A stretch of 64,000 nt of DNA. Source: Corynebacterium amycolatum (GTDB lineage Bacteria; Actinomycetota; Actinomycetes; Mycobacteriales; Mycobacteriaceae). Below the pieces are notes generated by a model, which searched no databases, was not told where the DNA came from, and was given only the letters and a program-made list of their open reading frames with translations. Of this stretch, positions 17,324-25,510 are shown in pieces. The stretch's first letter is position 1. Each line of letters opens with the position of its first letter. The stretch lies in assembly GCF_016889425.1 (NCBI RefSeq), contig NZ_CP069513.1, positions 2,356,001 to 2,420,000 of the forward strand, read 5' to 3'. A program made the position numbers and the translations under genes.

Positions 17324-18142
17324 TCAAACTCTAGCGCTATTGCGTGTTGACGCAATCTTGAGGGGGACATAGAAACAGCCGGCGCATACACCAATGCAGC
17401 CACCAACTGACAGATTCGCCGCCACCGCAATGAATAGCCCCACCAGGCCAATCGCGATACCCATCAATGGCGCCAACACGAATAGCAAACGGGTATCGTT
17501 CACTACCCCAACGAGCGCAGCTGCCGGGGCAGCTAGCAGCGCGATGGATAGAATCGTGCCGACAGCCGGAATCAGCGCCACCAGAGTCAGAACGATGAGC
17601 CCGCTGATGACCAGCTGTGCTTTTCTCCTCGAATGCGCGACTCCGAAAGACTCCGGGTCGAAGGTGAAGTAAATCAGCTGCCGCCACCGAGCCACCAGCA
17701 CCAACGCCACCAGCAGCAAGAGGCCACCGGACAGCGCAATATCAATCTTGTTCACGTTGAGTACGCTGCCGACCAGGAAACTCTCTACCTTCACCGGCAA
17801 CGGGGCGAACCACTTGTTCAGGAAGTAGCCCAGTGCGAACCCAAATGTCAGCACAATTCCCGCCGCCGAGGACGTCGTTCCCACCTTTGACAGACCGAAC
17901 AGCGCCCCAATCGGAATACACATCAGAAATGCTCCGATAAAGAGGAACACCGAAATCCACGAGTGGCTCAGGCCGAGCGCTGCCGCAATAACAACGCCCA
18001 CAACCGCGCCGGGAAAAGTCGCATGTGTAATCGCTTCTGCGAAGAACACTTGTTTTCCCAGCACCGCGAGCACCCCAACTACTCCAGCCAGGGCTCCTAC
18101 CAGTATCAGTTCGATAATTGGCAAAATCAGGATGCTAGACAC
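17324..18142 (-). CDS. mntD: manganese ABC transporter permease
   Basis: A 272-aa protein with a GTG start overlapping the previous permease stop by 8 nt. About eight TM helices; it carries the ABC-3 (ZnuB/MntB) family features, with Phe-Ala-Glu-Ala-Ile-Thr-His-Ala-Thr-Phe-Pro-Gly near residue 34 and GTILSIALLAAPAA. It pairs with the permease upstream to form a heterodimeric channel for Mn2+ (or Zn2+) import. Confidence 0.87.
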   Translation of the reverse strand: MSSILILPIIELILVGALAGVVGVLAVLGKQVFFAEAITHATFPGAVVGVVIAAALGLSHSWISVFLFIGAFLMCIPIGALFGLSKVGTTSSAAGIVLTFGFALGYFLNKWFAPLPVKVESFLVGSVLNVNKIDIALSGGLLLLVALVLVARWRQLIYFTFDPESFGVAHSRRKAQLVISGLIVLTLVALIPAVGTILSIALLAAPAAALVGVVNDTRLLFVLAPLMGIAIGLVGLFIAVAANLSVGGCIGVCAGCFYVPLKIASTRNSARV

Positions 18143-18965
18143 GGTCGCCTCCCAGCACGACGCGCAGCCCCAGTGCCATGAAATACAGTCCCACCGAGGT
18201 CAGCGCGACGACTGCCTGAGGCGACACCGGCCCCAAAGGCACCAGTGCCAAACCAACGATTCCGCTGAGGCAGCCCACTGCAATCGCGATCGGCACCATC
18301 ACATGAACTCGGCGAGTCAGCAGTCTCGCCGCCGCTCCCGGCACGACCAGATATCCGACTACCAGCAGCACGCCCACTGCGCTTGCCGACGACACCACGA
18401 CCGCAGCAATCGCCGCGTTAATGGTGAGGTCGGCGCCCCACACATTGACGCCTGCGGCTTTGGCACCGAAGCGATCAAAGGCAACAAACACCTGCTGGCG
18501 CCAGGTCACTGCGATAAGAACCAAGGCGATGGCACAGACAATCAGGGCGCTGGTGAGACGGGAGTCAGTGACTTCCAGCAGTCGCCCGAACATGAGCGCT
18601 TCCAGCTGTCCTGACTGGTCACCTTTCTTCAGCGAGAGAATCACGCCGATGGAAAAGAAGCTGGTCAGTACGACTGCTACTCCAGCTTCCGACATGTGCG
18701 AGCGCGATACTAAGGTCAGTGCTACTGCCACTACCACCGCAAATGCTGCAGCCACCGGGATAATCATGTCGATGCCGCCGAATACGGCACCGGCCACAAT
18801 TCCGGGAAAAATAGAATGCACCATGGCCTCCGCATTGAACTCGAGGCCACGCAGGTTCACGATGACACCGACCAGGCCAGAGACCGCCCCGAGGGCAATC
18901 AGCAGCACTAGTGGCCTGAACATGAAAGGCGCTACCCCAAGCTCATTCGCAAGCTCAGTCCACAT
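18135..18965 (-). CDS. mntC: manganese ABC transporter permease
   Basis: A 276-aa ABC-3 family permease from ATG 18965, overlapping the ATPase stop by 11 nt; a TTG at 18995 would add ten residues. About eight TM helices. Asn-Ala-Glu-Ala-Met-Val-His-Ser-Ile-Phe-Pro-Gly matches the conserved family motif, and LLVVGYLVVPGAAARLL is the coupling-helix region. Partner of the downstream permease. Confidence 0.87.
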   Translation of the reverse strand: MWTELANELGVAPFMFRPLVLLIALGAVSGLVGVIVNLRGLEFNAEAMVHSIFPGIVAGAVFGGIDMIIPVAAAFAVVVAVALTLVSRSHMSEAGVAVVLTSFFSIGVILSLKKGDQSGQLEALMFGRLLEVTDSRLTSALIVCAIALVLIAVTWRQQVFVAFDRFGAKAAGVNVWGADLTINAAIAAVVVSSASAVGVLLVVGYLVVPGAAARLLTRRVHVMVPIAIAVGCLSGIVGLALVPLGPVSPQAVVALTSVGLYFMALGLRVVLGGDRV

Positions 18966-19623
18966 AGGCTGGCACCAACTTCGAGGTCGCACCAAAAGCT
19001 GGCTGCTCCGCCACGATTAATGTGTTTTCGCAGGTTTCCTCGGCAAGCACGAGATCATGGGTGGCCGCGATAATTGCCGTGCCATTTTCCTTCAGTTCGT
19101 TGAGGAGATTCAGCAGCATCGCCCGATTTTCAGCGTCGAGGCCGTTAAACGGCTCGTCGAGAAGCACGAGTTGCGGACGTGCGACGATGGCACGCGCCAA
19201 CAGAACGCGTTGCTGCTGACCACCGGAGAGGTTGCCGAAACGTTCACTGGTGCGGTCGGCAAGCCCGACTTTGGCTAGCGCTGCGTGGATGCGTTCTTTG
19301 CGGTGTCCAAGCGGTTGGAAGGGGCGCAGTTCGTGCAGCACCCCCATGGCGACGACATCGAAAGCCGTGACCGGAAAAGTGCGATCGAGGTCTGCCGACT
19401 GCGGGACGTAGGACACAATCTTCGCGTTGTTGTGCATCTCACCAGCGAGAATACGAGTCCCACCCAGGATTCCGCGCAGCACAGTCGTTTTTCCAGAGCC
19501 ATTGGCGCCGATGAGTGCAAGCCCGGTACCCGGCGCGACATTGGCGGTGATGTGATTGACGATGGGTACCGCCGTGTAGCCGAATGAGGCATCGCGGAGC
19601 GTGACTATGGGCTCGGCAGACAT
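18955..19623 (-). CDS. mntB: manganese ABC transporter ATPase
   Basis: A 222-aa protein from ATG 19623; an upstream frame start at 19689 would overlap mntA. Walker A GANGSGKTT (~residues 38-46), Q-loop Tyr-Val-Pro-Gln, signature LSGGQQQRVLLARAIV, Walker B VLLDEPFNGLD and switch His in AATHD are all present. It powers the two permeases, and lies 23 bp after mntA. Confidence 0.92.
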   Translation of the reverse strand: MSAEPIVTLRDASFGYTAVPIVNHITANVAPGTGLALIGANGSGKTTVLRGILGGTRILAGEMHNNAKIVSYVPQSADLDRTFPVTAFDVVAMGVLHELRPFQPLGHRKERIHAALAKVGLADRTSERFGNLSGGQQQRVLLARAIVARPQLVLLDEPFNGLDAENRAMLLNLLNELKENGTAIIAATHDLVLAEETCENTLIVAEQPAFGATSKLVPAYVD

Positions 19624-19646
19624 GGGGTTAGCTAAGTGGTTACGGC

Positions 19647-20777
19647 TCACTTGATGCCCTCTGGCAGCGGCGCGACAGTTCCGTCCCATGCCGTCACAAC
19701 CTGAGTGACGTTGTGGATGATGGAACCGATGTAGGTTTCGCCATCACTGCCAGCCGGACCAAGGGAGTCGCCGTAGAGTGCGTCCTCACCAACGATGGCC
19801 TTGACACCTGCGGCCTTAGCGATCGCCTCAATTGATTTCGAGTTGTTCGAGTTCTCCGCAAACAGCGCAGTTGCACCCGAGTCCTTCACGGTCTTTGCCG
19901 CCTCGGCGATATGCGCGACCGTGGCATCCTGCTGCTCGTTGAAATCAGACAGCGCTGCACCGATGAAGTTGATATTGAACTCGTGGGAGAAGTATCCAAA
20001 GGCATCGTGGCTGGTAAACAGCACAGGGTCCGACACGGTGGCGATGGACTTATTTGCCCACTCATCCAGCTGATTCAACTTGTCCTGGTAGGCCGCAACG
20101 TGGTCGGCGATGGTGGACTTCAGCTCATTGTCGCCACGTTCCTCAGCGACCTGTTCCAGTGCGTAGCCGATATTGGCAACCTGAACCTTGGCGTTCTTCG
20201 GCGAGGTCCATACATGCGGATCGAAGCGGAATTCCGCCTCCTCACCGGGTTCTTCCGGCGGGAATGGCCATGGGGCGACATCAATCTTTTCCACCCCTCG
20301 GTCGATGGTGTAGTTACCATTCTTCGCCTTCTCTGGTGGCAGCGGCTTGGTTTTGTCCGTGTCCTTGGCTGCCTTCATGGCATCTACGTCACCTGCAGTG
20401 AGAACGCCACTGGTTACTGCCATCGTTCCGGAAAAGCCCGAGGACTCAATCGCCTGGTCCAGGAAGTGCTCCAAATCGACTCCGTTGACGAACAAGAGAT
20501 CGGCGTTACCAGTCTTGGTCAGCTGCTCATGGGTCATTTCCAGCTCATGTGCTGTTGCATTCGGCGCCAACAGACAGGTCAAATCAACTTCATCGATGTC
20601 CAGCTGCTTCACGTAATCACAGATCTGTGTCGTGGAAGCCACGACGTTGATTGGGTTCTCGCCGCTGGCTCCCTCACTGCCATCGCCACACGCTGCAAGG
20701 CCAGCGCCCGCTAGCAAGATCGAAAGGCCCGCACACATGGACTTAGCTGATCGCGAAAGCTTTCCGGAAATTGTCAT
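19647..20777 (-). CDS. mntA: manganese ABC transporter substrate-binding lipoprotein
   Basis: A 376-aa ZnuA/MntA-type (cluster A-I) binding protein. Lipobox Gly-Leu-Ala-Ala-Cys ends at Cys30. Metal-ligand positions are visible: His in ATAHELEMT, His in FDPHVWTSPKN, the Glu of FAENSNNSK and Asp in GEDALYGDSLG. A short His-poor, acidic/Pro-rich loop (residues ~145-180, including PFPPEEPGEEAEFR) replaces the His-rich loop of zinc-specific ZnuA, which fits manganese. First gene of the operon mntA-mntB-mntC-mntD-mntR plus two membrane genes. Confidence 0.9.
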   Translation of the reverse strand: MTISGKLSRSAKSMCAGLSILLAGAGLAACGDGSEGASGENPINVVASTTQICDYVKQLDIDEVDLTCLLAPNATAHELEMTHEQLTKTGNADLLFVNGVDLEHFLDQAIESSGFSGTMAVTSGVLTAGDVDAMKAAKDTDKTKPLPPEKAKNGNYTIDRGVEKIDVAPWPFPPEEPGEEAEFRFDPHVWTSPKNAKVQVANIGYALEQVAEERGDNELKSTIADHVAAYQDKLNQLDEWANKSIATVSDPVLFTSHDAFGYFSHEFNINFIGAALSDFNEQQDATVAHIAEAAKTVKDSGATALFAENSNNSKSIEAIAKAAGVKAIVGEDALYGDSLGPAGSDGETYIGSIIHNVTQVVTAWDGTVAPLPEGIK

Positions 20778-20900
20778 GTTGGTGTCCGCTCTTGATTGTT
20801 TGTTATTGCTTTACGACGGCTACGCTGACCGGCCGCTTCAGTAAATCTGGTCACCTTAGGGGCGGTTGGGGCGCACTTCGCCGTTCATCTATCACGTGCG

Positions 20901-20938
20901 AGAGTAAACCTAACGACAACTATTTTCAACCTATTGAA
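20901..20938 (-). promoter_or_regulatory. mntA promoter with MntR-box
   Basis: On the minus strand, TTGAAA (20929-20924), a 17-bp spacer and TACTCT (20906-20901) give a promoter. The palindrome TTCAA-N4-TTGAA (20925-20938) covers the -35 and matches the core of the MntR motif described in C. glutamicum (TTCAATGCGTTGAA). Mn-loaded MntR would block polymerase. The spacer also holds TTAGGTTTA, one half of a DtxR-like site. Confidence 0.6.
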
Positions 20939-21052
20939 CTTAAGTGTTGTTGGCTTTACGGCCCTTCAAGATAAATAATGAACAAGGTCTCACCACATAC
21001 AGTTACGCCGCTCCGTCAACCGTCACACCACAACATCAGCCATGATGGAGAC

Positions 21053-21397
21053 ATGGAAGCGAAGATTTACCACAACCCCCGCTGCTCAAAGTCCCGCCAA
21101 GCTCTCGCCGTACTACGCGAGGCCGGAATCGAGCCGGAGATCATCAAGTACCTAGACACTCCTCCAACCAAGACCGAGCTGCGCTCGCTAATCGAGACGG
21201 CCGGCCTGAACGTCATCGATGCCGTGCGCACCAAGGAAGCAGAGTTCAAGGAACTGGGACTCTCTAAGGACTCCAGCGACGAGGAACTGCTGGACGCAAT
21301 GGTCACACACCCACGCCTGATTGAGCGCCCGTTTGTCGTCACCAATAAGGGGGTAAGGATGGCGCGCCCCACCGAGGCAATTAATGACATTCTCTAG
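21053..21397 (+). CDS. ArsC/Spx-family arsenate-reductase-like protein
   Basis: A 114-aa protein from ATG 21053; the longer frame from 20978 lacks family sequence. It begins MEAKIYHNPRCSKSR with the single redox Cys at 11. The Thr-Pro-Pro-Thr motif, LIERPFVVTNKGVRMARP and C-terminal helix follow the glutaredoxin-coupled ArsC family (YfgD-like). There is no arsB/arsR nearby, so a role in arsenic resistance is not shown. Confidence 0.88.
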   Translation: MEAKIYHNPRCSKSRQALAVLREAGIEPEIIKYLDTPPTKTELRSLIETAGLNVIDAVRTKEAEFKELGLSKDSSDEELLDAMVTHPRLIERPFVVTNKGVRMARPTEAINDIL

Positions 21398-21475
21398 GCA
21401 GTGACAAGCATTAATTGCTTTTACGCCAACCCCCCTCAAAGACCCCCAAGGCCGGGAGGTTAACGCCCCATTAAT

Positions 21476-21491
21476 AGAGACTGAAGTCTCT
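21476..21491. promoter_or_regulatory. palindrome upstream of glpT
   Basis: AGAGACT-GA-AGTCTCT: two 7-bp arms with a 2-bp centre, 104 bp before the GlpT start. It is a candidate operator for glycerol-phosphate-type control; no regulator gene is adjacent. Confidence 0.35.
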
Positions 21492-21594
21492 GTAAACTCA
21501 ACGCTGAAACGATAAAGCTCTCCGCCTGCTGCCCTAAGCATCCGCACAGGTTGCATTAGAGGCAACGGCGGCCTTCAGCGAAAGGACTGTCATT

Positions 21595-22992
21595 ATGAGC
21601 AGTCAGAGGCTCGGCTGGCTCAGCGCACCCGGCCCAGCAGCTCCCCTCCCCGAGGAAAAAATTGCCCCGACCTACCGGACCTGGCGATTCAACGTCTTCA
21701 TGGGCATCTTCATCGGCTACGCGGGCTTCTACCTCATCAGAAATAACATCCCCCTGGTGTCCGCCGTACTGGAAAAGCACGACCTACTTGGCGCAGCCGG
21801 AATCGGCATCGTAGCCAATGCAGTTCTGTTCTCCTACGGCCTATCCAAATTCTTCATGGCCATGCTCTCCGACAGAGCCAATGCCAGGTACTTCCTCCCA
21901 CTTGGCCTAGCACTGTCCGCGGTCGTAAACCTCTTTGTTGCGTTCGTCCCAGCCATCAGCGCCTCTGTTGCAATATTCGCGACAGTCATGTTCATCAATG
22001 GTTGGTTCCAAGGCATGGGCTGGCCTCCCTCTGGACGAGTTGTCGTCCACTGGTTCTCGACATCCGAGCGCGGCACTTTGATGTCGATCTGGAACACTGC
22101 CCACAATGTCGGCGCCGCCGTCGGCGGTGCTCTGGCAGCCTGGGGCTTGCATTCGTTCGCCACTTCCGACGCCGACTGGACTCCCGCATTCTGGCTACCG
22201 GCAATTGTCGCGCTCGCGATTGCCGCCATCGCATTCCTGCTGATTCGAGATAACCCGCAATCCATGGGCCTGCCTCCGGTCGAGGAATACCGTAACGACC
22301 CGGACAAAGTCGAAGGAACTAATGACGAGGCACAAGAACCCTGGTTCACAATCGTCAAGAACCATGTTCTTACCAATCCGGTTATCGTCATGCTGGCACT
22401 TGCCAATGTATTCGTCTACGCACTCCGTTACGGAGTTCTTAACTGGATTCCGATTTACTTGACAAACGAATTGCACAAGACCAACGTCACGGGCGGAATC
22501 ATCGGATTCATGCTCTACGAGGGCGCAGCAATTGTTGGCACCCTGCTGTGCGGATGGGTCTCCGACAAGGTCTTCAAGGGTTGGCGCTCAGGCGCCGGCA
22601 TGCTCTTCCTGGTTGGCACCGGCATCACCATTTTCGCATATTGGCAGCTACCCGCCACGGCACCATTGTGGATGTTCTACGTGCTCATCTCCCTGATCGG
22701 CGCACTCATTTACGGTCCAATCATGCTTATCGGACTGCAGGCCATCGACCTCTCGCCTAAGTATGTTGCGGGAACCGCAGCTGGTTTCACTGGATTGTTT
22801 GGATACCTTCTCGGCGCAACACTCGCCTCCACTGGTGTCGGCCTCTTGATCGACTTCGCAGGCTGGAATGTTACATTCGCGACCCTCATTGGCGTTGTCG
22901 CTATAGCGTTTGTCCTCATGATTTTCGTCGGCAAGTACGAGCGCGATGTCATGCACAAGGCAGATGAAGCCCGCACCAAAACAGCTCAATAA
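21595..22992 (+). CDS. glpT: glycerol-3-phosphate/phosphate antiporter (OPA family MFS)
   Basis: A 465-aa protein with 12 TM helices. The closest family pattern is GlpT: PTYRTWRFNVFMGIFIGYAG at the N-terminus, GWFQGMGWPPSGRVVVHWFS, IWNTAHNVGAAVGG and GLPPVEEYRND at the middle loop. Substrate-binding Arg at residues ~48 (Tyr-Leu-Ile-Arg) and in the second half fits the OPA family. It would import glycerol-3-phosphate in exchange for phosphate. No glpQ or glpD is adjacent. Confidence 0.9.
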   Translation: MSSQRLGWLSAPGPAAPLPEEKIAPTYRTWRFNVFMGIFIGYAGFYLIRNNIPLVSAVLEKHDLLGAAGIGIVANAVLFSYGLSKFFMAMLSDRANARYFLPLGLALSAVVNLFVAFVPAISASVAIFATVMFINGWFQGMGWPPSGRVVVHWFSTSERGTLMSIWNTAHNVGAAVGGALAAWGLHSFATSDADWTPAFWLPAIVALAIAAIAFLLIRDNPQSMGLPPVEEYRNDPDKVEGTNDEAQEPWFTIVKNHVLTNPVIVMLALANVFVYALRYGVLNWIPIYLTNELHKTNVTGGIIGFMLYEGAAIVGTLLCGWVSDKVFKGWRSGAGMLFLVGTGITIFAYWQLPATAPLWMFYVLISLIGALIYGPIMLIGLQAIDLSPKYVAGTAAGFTGLFGYLLGATLASTGVGLLIDFAGWNVTFATLIGVVAIAFVLMIFVGKYERDVMHKADEARTKTAQ

Positions 22993-23134
22993 CTGTCAGT
23001 CACGGTGTTGCTAGTCGAATATCAACTTCACTCCGTGGGGCCAATACGGTCGCAAGGTCACCAATTCATCGGTACACTCTATGTCACAAACGAAAAAACG
23101 CGAGTAGACATTACGAATGGAAGGAGACTTCACC

Positions 23135-23302
23135 ATGGGACTTATGGACAAGGCCAAGGAAGCACTGAGCAACGAAGAGAACACCGATAAGGTTCTGGAC
23201 AAGGCTGAGCAGCTAGGCAAGGAGAAGCTCGGCGAGGACAAGGCCGACCAGATCAAGAAGGCTCGCGACATGGCAGACGAGCGCCTGGGCGACGAAAAGT
23301 AA
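23135..23302 (+). CDS. small MT0933-like 'antitoxin' family protein
   Basis: A 55-aa protein from ATG 23135 with a GGAAGGAGA ribosome site. It is highly charged, with Lys/Asp/Glu-rich amphipathic repeats (DKAKEAL, DKVLDKAEQLG, DKADQIKKARD), as in the MT0933-like family annotated as antitoxins. No toxin gene neighbours it, and a role in a toxin pair is unproven; such proteins are also stress-related. It has its own terminator. Confidence 0.75.
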   Translation: MGLMDKAKEALSNEENTDKVLDKAEQLGKEKLGEDKADQIKKARDMADERLGDEK

Positions 23303-23318
23303 GCTACAGAGCTTTTCA

Positions 23319-23365
23319 CCCCGCATTAGCACCCCACTTTCACAGGGGAGCTGGTGCGGGGTTTT
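23319..23365 (+). terminator. intrinsic terminator after the MT0933-like gene
   Basis: CCCCGCA (23319-23325) pairs with TGCGGGG (23355-23361), with inner CCCC/GGGG pairing, followed by TTTT (23362-23365). It lies 17 nt after the stop codon. Confidence 0.85.
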
Positions 23366-23407
23366 GCTGTCCTTAGGAGATCCCACAGGACCGCTGACGC
23401 GCCTTTA

Positions 23408-23458
23408 TTGACAATTATTTTCACATTGTCCATCATTAGCCAAGTGAAAACTATTGTC
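23408..23458 (+). promoter_or_regulatory. promoter and iron-type operator of the siderophore/heme operon
   Basis: TTGACA (23408-23413), 17 bp, CATCAT (23431-23436) and 7 nt to GTG 23444 give a leaderless transcript. GACAAT-N9-ATTGTC (23410-23430) is a palindrome between the -35 and -10. GACAATTATTTTCAC (23410-23424) is repeated inverted as GTGAAAACTATTGTC (23444-23458) with 13/15 matches, the second copy lying in the coding start. This fits repression by a metal regulator. Confidence 0.5.
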
Positions 23459-24541
23459 GATAGAGCTTCTCTTCCGCGTCCTCGAAACCAAAAACTTCGA
23501 TCCCGGCTCTTCGGCTTTCTGTTTTTCCTGGCCGTCCCCGCCACAATCCTCTTGGCGATCTCCATCGGCCCCGCGGGAACCGGTTTCAGCAACGGCATCG
23601 TCGCACTGCTCACTCCGCTCATCAATACGCTTTCCGACGACCTCCCAGCTCTCAACCACCTTCTGCCAGAGATATCCCCTGCCACGCAATCACTTGTCTG
23701 GAGCATTCGACTACCGCGCGTCCTCCTTGCGGGACTGGCCGGCGCCTCGCTCGCTGTCGCAGGCGCAACCATGCAGGCAGTCTTTCGCAATCCACTGGCG
23801 GAACCCGGTGTTACCGGTGTCTCCTCCGGTGCAGCAGTGGTAGCCGTTATTCTCATCGTCACTGGCGTGGCCGCGAAAGCGCCGTGGGTTCTCTCGGCAG
23901 GCGCGTTCATAGGCGCGTTGCTGGCTGTCATATTTGTCCAGATCGTCGCCGGTCTCAATGGCGGCAGCGGAGCCACCCTGTTGCTCGTCGGTATTGCACT
24001 CAACGCATTCCTCGGCGCAGTCATCGCCGCCACCATCGCAAACGCACCACACAGTGATGACGCACAACAGGCCATGTTCTGGCTCAACGGCGATTTAACT
24101 GCTGCCAATTGGCAGGACATTGCGCTAGCAGTCGGCCCCATTACCGTCGGCACGGTTATCTTGATGATGCTCATTCCCGAACTCAACCTGCTCCTCCTCG
24201 GCGAAGAACAGGCCGCTGCCACTGGTATGCGCACAGTCTGGATCCGGCAACTGCTACTCGCCCTGGCTGCTTTAGTCACGGCAGCGGGCGTCGCTGTCAC
24301 TGGCGTTATTTCCTTTGTCGGATTGGTCGTCCCGCACCTGATTCGCCTTGCCATCGGCCCCGATCACCGCAGCCTGCTGCCCATTTCTATGTGCCTCGGC
24401 GCAGTGTTTCTCATTCTCGCCGACCTCGTCGCCCGCAGTCTCTTTTCCCCAGTTGCTCTGCAAACTGGCACAGTCACCGCGTTCCTTGGCGCACCTGCGC
24501 TACTCGCGTTGATTCTTCGGCAAGGTGGTCGCCAGTCATGA
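23444..24541 (+). CDS. iron-siderophore/heme ABC transporter permease (FecCD family)
   Basis: A 365-aa protein from GTG 23444. The longer frame would begin inside the preceding terminator, so it is rejected. About nine to ten TM helices with FecCD motifs: WSIRLPRVLLAGLAGASLAVAG, AVFRNPLAEPGVTGVSSGA, FLGAVIAA and the C-terminal GVISFVGLVVPHLIRLAIGPDHR. It is one permease type and may homodimerise. The ATPase gene overlaps its stop (ATGA). It moves ferric siderophore, heme or cobalamin into the cell. Confidence 0.88.
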   Translation: MKTIVDRASLPRPRNQKLRSRLFGFLFFLAVPATILLAISIGPAGTGFSNGIVALLTPLINTLSDDLPALNHLLPEISPATQSLVWSIRLPRVLLAGLAGASLAVAGATMQAVFRNPLAEPGVTGVSSGAAVVAVILIVTGVAAKAPWVLSAGAFIGALLAVIFVQIVAGLNGGSGATLLLVGIALNAFLGAVIAATIANAPHSDDAQQAMFWLNGDLTAANWQDIALAVGPITVGTVILMMLIPELNLLLLGEEQAAATGMRTVWIRQLLLALAALVTAAGVAVTGVISFVGLVVPHLIRLAIGPDHRSLLPISMCLGAVFLILADLVARSLFSPVALQTGTVTAFLGAPALLALILRQGGRQS

Positions 24542-25398
24542 GTCAGCAGACGCAAAATCTCACTGACCACGTCACTAAGCCAGACACCGACAGCACCGCG
24601 CTGCTGCGGGCTACCGACCTCAGTGTCGGTTACCGCAATCGGACCGTCGTAAGTGGCGTGAACCTTGCTATTCGACCTGGCGAAGTCCACGGCATCATCG
24701 GCTCCAACGGCACCGGAAAATCCTCCTTGCTCCGTGCTATGGCTGGCATTGTGACACCGAGTTTGGGGCAGGTTGAGCTCCTCGGCACGCCGCTGACGAA
24801 GCTTCGTGCCCACGAACGCGCCACTCGATTGGCGTACCTGCCACAGCACACACCGGCCGATGCTGCTATTGACGTTCGAACTGTCGTGGCACTCGGCAGG
24901 TACGCGCACCACCGTCGGCGTGACCGTTTCCGCAGCTCACTAAACTCCACGGACCACGACATCGTCGCCTACGCGCTAGACCGCGTTGGTGTCACCGCAC
25001 TCGCCGACCGCCCTATCACGGCTCTGTCCGGCGGGCAGCGGCAATTGGTGTTCATCGCAAAGCTATTGGCACAACAGGCCAAGGTCATGCTTTTCGACGA
25101 ACCCACTGCAGCCTTGGACATCGGGTTTCAGCTGGAAATCCTCGAGCTCGTCGGCGAGCTTGCCGACGAAGGCCACGGTATCGGAGTCGTCCTTCATGAC
25201 CTCAACCTCGCTGCCCGCAGCTGCCACCGGCTCAGTGTGATTCACAACGGCGGATTGGAAGTCACTGGTTCCGCCGAAGCGGTGCTAACACCTCCCCGAA
25301 TAGATGCGATTTATCGCATCTCCAGCGCTGTCGATACCGATCCGCATACCGGTTCGGTGCGAGTGACGGCGTTGGCTCGGGCTCGCCCGGCTGACTGA
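24538..25398 (+). CDS. siderophore/heme ABC transporter ATPase
   Basis: A 286-aa protein from ATG 24538; the longer frame in this phase is an out-of-family extension over the permease gene. Walker A GSNGTGKSS (55-63), Q-loop Tyr-Leu-Pro-Gln, signature LSGGQRQLVFIAKLLAQ, Walker B VMLFDEPTAALD and VLHDLNLAARSC are all intact, the FepC/HmuV pattern. It energises the FecCD permease. Confidence 0.92.
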   Translation: MSQQTQNLTDHVTKPDTDSTALLRATDLSVGYRNRTVVSGVNLAIRPGEVHGIIGSNGTGKSSLLRAMAGIVTPSLGQVELLGTPLTKLRAHERATRLAYLPQHTPADAAIDVRTVVALGRYAHHRRRDRFRSSLNSTDHDIVAYALDRVGVTALADRPITALSGGQRQLVFIAKLLAQQAKVMLFDEPTAALDIGFQLEILELVGELADEGHGIGVVLHDLNLAARSCHRLSVIHNGGLEVTGSAEAVLTPPRIDAIYRISSAVDTDPHTGSVRVTALARARPAD

Positions 25399-25407
25399 TT
25401 GCGGCTA

Positions 25408-25448
25408 ACTGATTCAGACTGACTGATTCAGACTGACTGATTCCAGCT
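25408..25448. repeat. 14-bp tandem repeat before the binding-protein gene
   Basis: ACTGATTCAGACTG is present at 25408-25421 and 25422-25435, with a third degenerate copy at 25436-25448. It occupies the 112-bp spacer between the ATPase and binding-protein genes. It may influence mRNA stability or differential expression; it is too short to call a mobile element. Confidence 0.7.
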
Positions 25449-25510
25449 AGCGATAACGCAACTGAAAACTTTCCCGACAATCAAAACTCAACATTCAAGG
25501 AAGTACTTTC

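Noticed and set aside
20901..20923. Full DtxR iron box in the mntA promoter
   Set aside because: Only one half (TTAGGTTTA) matches; the other half is missing.
23326..24354. Long open frame on the minus strand opposite the FecCD permease
   Set aside because: The permease frame has family motifs on the plus strand; the reverse frame is low-complexity Arg/Ala/Thr, a shadow of GC-rich coding DNA.
24109..24537. Extended N-terminus of the siderophore ATPase
   Set aside because: It is the out-of-frame permease sequence; ATG 24538 overlaps the permease stop in the usual ATGA form.
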